Below are positions 59,395 through 64,000 of a stretch of 64,000 nt of DNA, one piece after another. Each line of letters starts with the position of its first letter. Positions within the stretch are counted from its first letter, which is position 1. The position numbers and the translations under genes were made by a program. The notes under the pieces are model-generated. The model was not told the origin of the DNA. It ran no database searches and was given only the letters and a program-made list of their open reading frames with translations. Where the stretch lies: positions 1 to 64,000 of the forward strand of contig JAJEKV010000271.1 of assembly GCA_021234155.1 (NCBI GenBank), given 5' to 3'. The stretch is from Isoetes taiwanensis (Eukaryota; Streptophyta; Lycopodiopsida; Isoetales; Isoetaceae).

Positions 59395-59965
59395 GATGCC
59401 TTTCTCGACTCGCGAGTCGAGAAAGGCAAACAAAGTTTAAAACAAAGTTTTAGGGATCGGAAGGCCTTTTCGACTCGCGAGTCGAAAGGCGGTTCAAGGT
59501 CGAAAAACACGGGTTTTAGGGGTCGGAAGGCCTTTCTCGACTCGCAAGTCGAGAAGGGCAAAAAAAAAAACGCAAGTTTTAGGGGGTCGGAAGGCCTTTC
59601 GACTCAAGGAGTCGAGAAAGGCGACCAAAATGAAAACGCAGGTTTTAGGAATCGGAAGGCCTTTCTCGACTTCATGAAGTCGAGAAAGGCGGTCAAAGCC
59701 GTAAACGCAGGTTTGGGGGTTCCGGAAGGCTTTCTCGACTCGCGAGTCGAGAAATGCAGCTCAAAGCAAAAAATGCAAGTTTGAGGGCCTTTCTCGACTC
59801 GCGAGTTGAAAAAGGCAGCTCAGAGTAAAAAAGGGGCAATTTCAAAGCTCAGAGTCCGAGAAGGTCGAAAATGAATAACCTTCAAACATTCTATGTATTT
59901 TCTATGAAAAAATACCCTCCCCATAAATTTCCTACGACTCGCCTCGACTCGCGAGTCGAGAAAAG
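59395..59965. repeat. Tandem array of TCGACTCGCGAGTCGA palindromes
   Basis: Eight copies of an AGGCCTTTCTCGACTCG-type unit, each with the palindrome TCTCGACTCGCGAGTCGAGA or a variant. They start at about 59,401, 59,469, 59,533, 59,598, 59,662, 59,732, 59,789 and 59,941, most at a 55-70-bp period. Spacer words AAAACGCAAGTTTTAGGG and GGTCGGAAGGCC recur. Variant centres stay palindromic (CTTCATGAAG at 59,662; GACTCAAGGAGTC at 59,598). A diverged copy (TCTCGACTAGTGAGTC) sits at 62,152, next to LINE-C. It looks like a minisatellite; a binding or transcript-folding role is unknown. Confidence 0.85.
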
Positions 59966-60465
59966 CAGCTAAGAGCAAAAAATGCAGTTCTAAGAGAGAA
60001 AACATTACATTAACATTTTAATTATTTATAAATTTGTCAACTTATCTCATCCTAACCAAGTGTGTTATATGGCCACTCGACACCCCTTTCTTAAGTGCAC
60101 TTTATACTCCATTTTTTCTCTATCCATGGTTAAAAGTTCAAATCGTGGGGTTGTGGGGGAGGGGCATATACTTTTGAAAAGGAAAGGATTTGGTACATGC
60201 GGGCGGCGCCATTGTTTCTTATGTCATCCCTAGACACATATCTCAATGGCCACATCCTTTAAAAAACCCAAGGCATCATAGAACATACGCATAGAACATA
60301 CCCCAAAAATGATCCTATGTTGCTTACAACAAAGAAGCCCACAACAACCATATTTTAGATGACAAGAAGATATTACTAAGGAAGTTTTTAATTTTATTTT
60401 AAACAATCTTCTTATTTTTCAAATATCCCCCATATATGATATTTTTTTTTATTTTTTTCCAATGT
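59966..60465. other. Spacer after the palindrome array
   Basis: AT-rich, with long T runs from 60.44 kb. No coding or RNA feature was recognised. Confidence 0.55.
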
Positions 60466-60470
60466 TATTT

Positions 60471-60594
60471 CTATACCCCGCTTTTTTTTCCCACCCATAT
60501 TTAAACCAATGTTTCCTATACCCCGCGTTTTTTTCCCACCCATATTTAAACCAATGTTTCCTATACCCCGCTTTTTTTTCCCACCCATATTTAA
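60471..60594 (+). repeat. 45-bp tandem repeat, 2.75 units
   Basis: Units start at 60,471, 60,516 and 60,561 with CTATACCCCGC, then a T run, CCCACCCATATTTAAA and CCAATGTTTC. The units are almost identical, so the repeat is recent. The last unit lacks its end. Confidence 0.9.
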
Positions 60595-60599
60595 ATTTT

Positions 60600-62150
60600 A
60601 AAATTTGGTACACACACCTTTAAGCCGGAGATACGTTGTACCACTTGGACTCTTTCCGGAAGAAACTGCCATAATCTGCCATAGCCATAGTCTTGGTGTG
60701 GATGTGGAGCAGGGGAGACCTGGAAATCTACAGGCTTGTTTCTTGAGAAGTCATCCCCGTTTCTTGCTAAGCTTTTAAACTGCACTGTATGCATTGACGA
60801 TTTTGATTTAGATTAATGTACGGTATCAAGAAGAAGAACAGAAGGCATCAAGTAGAAGAATAGAGACAGCTTAAACAACAAGAGATATAGATTTACCTGT
60901 GAATCGTATGAATTGTATGGCCTGCGTTGGGCTCCAGGTAGTAAGTAGCACCTGCTTCATTCGCATTCATTTTCCTTGCTTCCAGCCCATCTAGCAGCCG
61001 CCCAATCACCCGATCCACATGCACAACAATGACTCAGAATCTTGAGGATCATCGGGGCCGACCTTTGTGGCCCCGCAAATCTGGATCTCTCGTAAAGAGG
61101 CGGAAATCAATTCGAGAAACCTGGCGGTCGATAGGGATAAAAACGTGAATCGACCCGTTCTTGAATGGCTTGGACTTGTTATATTCGGTGCAGTAAGTAG
61201 CGGGGCAGGTCCATCCGCTTTTTTAACCTCGGATCCAGGCCATTGTGGCGGATATAAGCCCGGTTTAGGCTGCAGTCGCGGTCGGTTCCCCCAGCATTTT
61301 GGGTCCACATTTCCGACCCTGAAATTATCAGATCTGCCATAGCCGTTTCTTAACAACACCAGCAAGAGGCGCTTCAAGCGGCTGTGATATCGGCGATTTT
61401 GGAGATAAGCGCTCTGATATCGGCGCTTCAAGCGGCTCTGCTATCGTTTCCGACTAGTTGGGATAATGGATGGCGCTCATCTTTATTGCTGCTATCTCTG
61501 CTATCTCTGCTGCGGCAGCCCTCGCAACTTAATCTGCCGGCCGCCTCTGCTATCTCGCCAAATGCTTATTTGCTTCCGGCAATCTTCTTCTCTGTTATTC
61601 GAATCCTGCACCATGTGTTAACGGAGAAGGTCAAGATCCGGCTCTGCAAAGCCTTAAACGTTCAAGAAAATCGTGGAAAGCCCCGTGCTCAGTAATGACA
61701 TTGGAATCCAGAGAATAATAGGCAGCCAGAGTTCTGATCTGAAGCTTTCTTCTTGATTTTCTTTGCATTAACAGGGGCGGAAAAGCTCTTGAACAGGGGC
61801 GGAATCCACATTTCGCTACTCCCTTAGTTCTTGTTGAAGCAATGCCTGCCTTGCCAATCTTGAAAGAGCTTAGTTTTGCCTTAATGAGATCCCTTACGGA
61901 GCTATGCTCCACGCTCTAGAGACTGGAGGCAACCTCGGTATCCCAGTCGAGAGGGCTCTCTCTAGGCTGCTAACACGCTGGAGGGCGCCCGAGATGCTAG
62001 TGCTATAATTTGCTTTTGTTGTTTGTTGTTGGTTGACTTCCTTTTGGACCGTGGTGGTTATCTTCTGAGCGAGTGTGGAATATAGCTACCTTAGTCTCTC
62101 TCTCTGCGCTTTGGGAAAGGCAAGGCGATGGGCTTGCATAGCCTTATGCC
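60600..62150. other. Unassigned stretch, possible small coding fragments
   Basis: Composition is closer to coding DNA between about 61.0 and 61.9 kb. A plus-strand frame at 61,067-61,342 (VNRPVLEWLGLVIFGAVSSG) overlaps an antisense frame (61,431-61,006) of similar length. I recognise neither, and one must be a shadow of the other. The repeated words CTCTGATATCGGCG and GCTTCAAGCGGCT near 61.38-61.43 kb indicate local duplication. No firm gene is called. Confidence 0.3.
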
Positions 62151-62165
62151 TTCTCGACTAGTGAG

Positions 62166-62167
<2 letters not shown>

Positions 62168-62197
<30 letters not shown>
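62168..62197 (-). other. Poly(A) tail of LINE-C (30 T on the plus strand)
   Basis: An uninterrupted 30-T run on the plus strand marks the 3' poly(A) end of the minus-strand LINE that begins beyond the window. It immediately follows a diverged CTCGACTAGTGAGTC palindrome, so LINE-C may have inserted into that repeat. Confidence 0.75.
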
Positions 62198-62203
<6 letters not shown>

Positions 62204-62816
62204 AAGGTTGTTTTTATATTTCATCTAAGAAAGATACATCAGATGGTATATCATTACAGACATACCTAATAGTTGCATGATACTATTCAGCCAAAAATCA
62301 TGATCCTCATGCAAAGGATACATGATGCCAAAATGTGTTACCTGGTCCTTATAGAAGGGATCCATGTACCATAGTAATACAGCAATACTAATAAACTGTT
62401 TAACCAAAATAATATAACGTTTTTGCATCTGAAAGTTTCCTTTGGTTCTGTTTCCCACTTCAGTCTTCATCCAGTAAATCCTCTATTGTAATATCATCAA
62501 CTCTCCAGTTTCCAAGGATTGTAAGGAGAGTGTCCAGAACACAAATCTGGAAATTTGTAAAATCAAGGAGCAGCAACACATTGGCCTCTCTTTTCTGCTG
62601 CCACTTATGGTACAGAGAGGTGAAGTAAGGCTTAAGACTGTTATACCTCCACACTTCAGCCCGTTCGTTTCAAAGACACTTTCTTAATGGCCTTAGCATG
62701 TATAACCGCACCGCTTGAGCTGGATCACCCTTTCCTCCAGTTCTTCTTGAGACAATTGGGTATCTTCACCCTCACGAATCTTGACCACTCCCATTGCTCG
62801 ATCCATACTTCCAACT
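62198..62816 (-). other. LINE-C 3' untranslated region
   Basis: About 0.6 kb between the stop codon of the LINE-C ORF2 and the poly(A) tail. Small open frames look random. The length is typical of plant L1 3' ends. Confidence 0.55.
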
Positions 62817-64000
62817 CTATTGAGTCTCCTCCTCGTGCATCCCATGCAAGACATCATCTGAAATTGTTAGATTAGTTAGAAAGAAATCATATAAGCCATA
62901 GAATTTCCCTAGAGAGTTCCAAGCTGAATCATATTTCTTTCCTTTGAGCATCCTGTGAGCTATGGCAGTTATTTGGATTATGTCTACAAAAGCTCTCTTA
63001 AGCCATATGATGGAAGGAGTTTGATTATTAATCACAACCCTGTTTCTGTGTAGCCAGACAACCCAGCAGCTCAAAGTTCTTGTGGTACTCTCCAGTCTAT
63101 CATTGGTATCCCAAAAACTAAGCAAATTTTGATCAGTAGGGGCTCCTTTATTAATCTGGGCAGACCAACTCCAAAATTCAGTTAACCATGAACATGTGAA
63201 GACATGATTTGAAGTTTCCATCTGTCCACACAGAGGGCATAAACCTGAAACAGACCTATCAAATTTTGCTCTTTTTTGATTTGTTTGCAAACTCTGGTGT
63301 ACTGCCAGCCACCTAAAGGCTTTGATTTTATTTGCACCATAACTTGACCATCCTTTAGCACATATATCTGCAAGTTTGTCTTCATCACACTGCCATAGGG
63401 AACCTGCCTTGGATGGTTTATTTGGCACCAGGGCTTTGTAAATTTCTCTGACCGAATACCATTCCTTATTGTTCAAATGCCATGTACTTGAGTTGTTACT
63501 AAACTCATCATATCCTTCTATCCTGCTCATAACAGCCCTGAAAATTTCTTTGTCTAGTTCAGATGCTTTTGTCCTCTCTGCAAATTCCTCCCAAGACATC
63601 CATCTATCCTGTATTCTGAGATCCTCAAATGTTTTAATACCATTCTTATGCCATTGCATATACTTCTGTGGGTGTTTCAAAGCAAGACACCCTATATTTT
63701 CTGGTGCAAAATCAGGGTGCCAAAAGAAATTCACCTCTTTACATGTAGCATCAATATTAGGAGGTCTATAGCACAAAGCTGCATTGTTCCAAGCCTGCAG
63801 CATCCTTTTGAGAATGTTAGAAGTACCTGGGCAAGGAGACAATTGGAAGAAAGCCGAGTCTGGAAGTTGATGTTTTAGAGTATGGCTTCCTACAGGGAAA
63901 GATTCCTGAATCCAATATTTCACCAATTGTAAAGCAGGAGATGGCTTTGTGACATAAATTGCTTTCCATATCATTTTAGCTGCTAGTGCCTGAGCTTGAA
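62817..64000 (-). CDS. LINE-C (plant L1 type) ORF2 C-terminal part
   Basis: An open frame of about 394 codons runs off the right edge of the window (upstream codons QAQALAAK continue it). The start of the protein is therefore missing here. The sequence matches the region after reverse transcriptase in plant L1 elements: ALAAKMIWK, then the zf-RVT domain with FRWLAVHQSLQTNQKR and a zinc-binding CPLCGQMETSNHVFTCSW (CxxC...HxxxC). These enzymes nick DNA and copy LINE RNA. The intact frame, 3' UTR and 30-nt poly(A) tail suggest a young insertion, more recent than LINE-A and LINE-B and from a different lineage. Confidence 0.85.
   Translation of the reverse strand, partial: QAQALAAKMIWKAIYVTKPSPALQLVKYWIQESFPVGSHTLKHQLPDSAFFQLSPCPGTSNILKRMLQAWNNAALCYRPPNIDATCKEVNFFWHPDFAPENIGCLALKHPQKYMQWHKNGIKTFEDLRIQDRWMSWEEFAERTKASELDKEIFRAVMSRIEGYDEFSNNSSTWHLNNKEWYSVREIYKALVPNKPSKAGSLWQCDEDKLADICAKGWSSYGANKIKAFRWLAVHQSLQTNQKRAKFDRSVSGLCPLCGQMETSNHVFTCSWLTEFWSWSAQINKGAPTDQNLLSFWDTNDRLESTTRTLSCWVVWLHRNRVVINNQTPSIIWLKRAFVDIIQITAIAHRMLKGKKYDSAWNSLGKFYGLYDFFLTNLTISDDVLHGMHEEETQ

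Noticed and set aside
59395-59965. Series of bacterial-type terminators
   Set aside because: The stems are regular minisatellite units with no T tract after the stem and no adjacent genes.
61006-61431. Possible organelle-derived or conserved host exon
   Set aside because: Neither strand matches a chloroplast or mitochondrial protein I know, and two overlapping antisense frames compete, so no gene is called.

Overview
The window looks like nuclear DNA of a land plant with a large, repeat-rich genome. The signs are a chromodomain Ty3/gypsy retrotransposon primed by initiator-Met tRNA, a plant L1-type LINE with a zf-RVT end, intron-containing gene fragments, and long AT-rich spacers. I cannot fix the lineage, and I see no intact ordinary host gene. 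Nearly everything recognisable is mobile or derived from mobile DNA, in nested layers.

Layout. 1-9.0 kb: AT-rich spacer with a perfect hairpin at 5.56 kb and a short tandem repeat at 7.0 kb. 9.0-13.2 kb: decayed GC-rich LINE (LINE-B, minus strand). 14.4-16.9 kb: arrays of the palindrome GGTATAAATTTATACC around a decayed coding stretch. 19.5-34.3 kb: a second decayed LINE (LINE-A, minus strand), split by a complete but mutated Ty3/gypsy element (Gypsy-2, plus strand, 20,382-30,412) with 1.8-kb LTRs and a perfect CCAAG target duplication. 33.4-45.1 kb: two tandem copies of a 5.8-kb unit. Each copy holds the start of LINE-A ORF1, ~180-bp repeats, an AT-rich stretch with a SINE-like unit, and the 5' part of a spliced gene resembling a DNA amino-methyltransferase. 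44,853-58,084: a 13.2-kb chromovirus (Gypsy-1, minus strand) that splits this methyltransferase-like gene, whose motif-IV part resumes at 58.1 kb. 59.4-60.0 kb: an array of TCGACTCGCGAGTCGA palindromes. 62.2-64.0 kb: the 3' end of an L1-type LINE.

The main discovery is in Gypsy-1. Between its primer-binding site and gag it carries two extra genes on the sense strand. The first encodes an unmistakable histone H3 fold (about half identical to canonical H3) behind a long non-canonical N-terminal region. The second encodes an acidic protein I do not recognise. Each has its own TATAAATA box about 110 bp before its ATG. Each is preceded by the same ordered pair of ~67-bp palindromic elements: a CCCGAAAATGA type farther out and a CCAAT type nearer. 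The two promoters therefore look duplicated and co-regulated. A chromodomain retrotransposon that carries and separately expresses its own H3-like histone is, to my knowledge, not a described arrangement.

Caution: duplicated copies differ mainly at C/G-rich CAG/CTG/CG sites and often by indels, which looks like consensus error in methylated repeats. Some frameshifts and stops reported below may therefore be artefacts.
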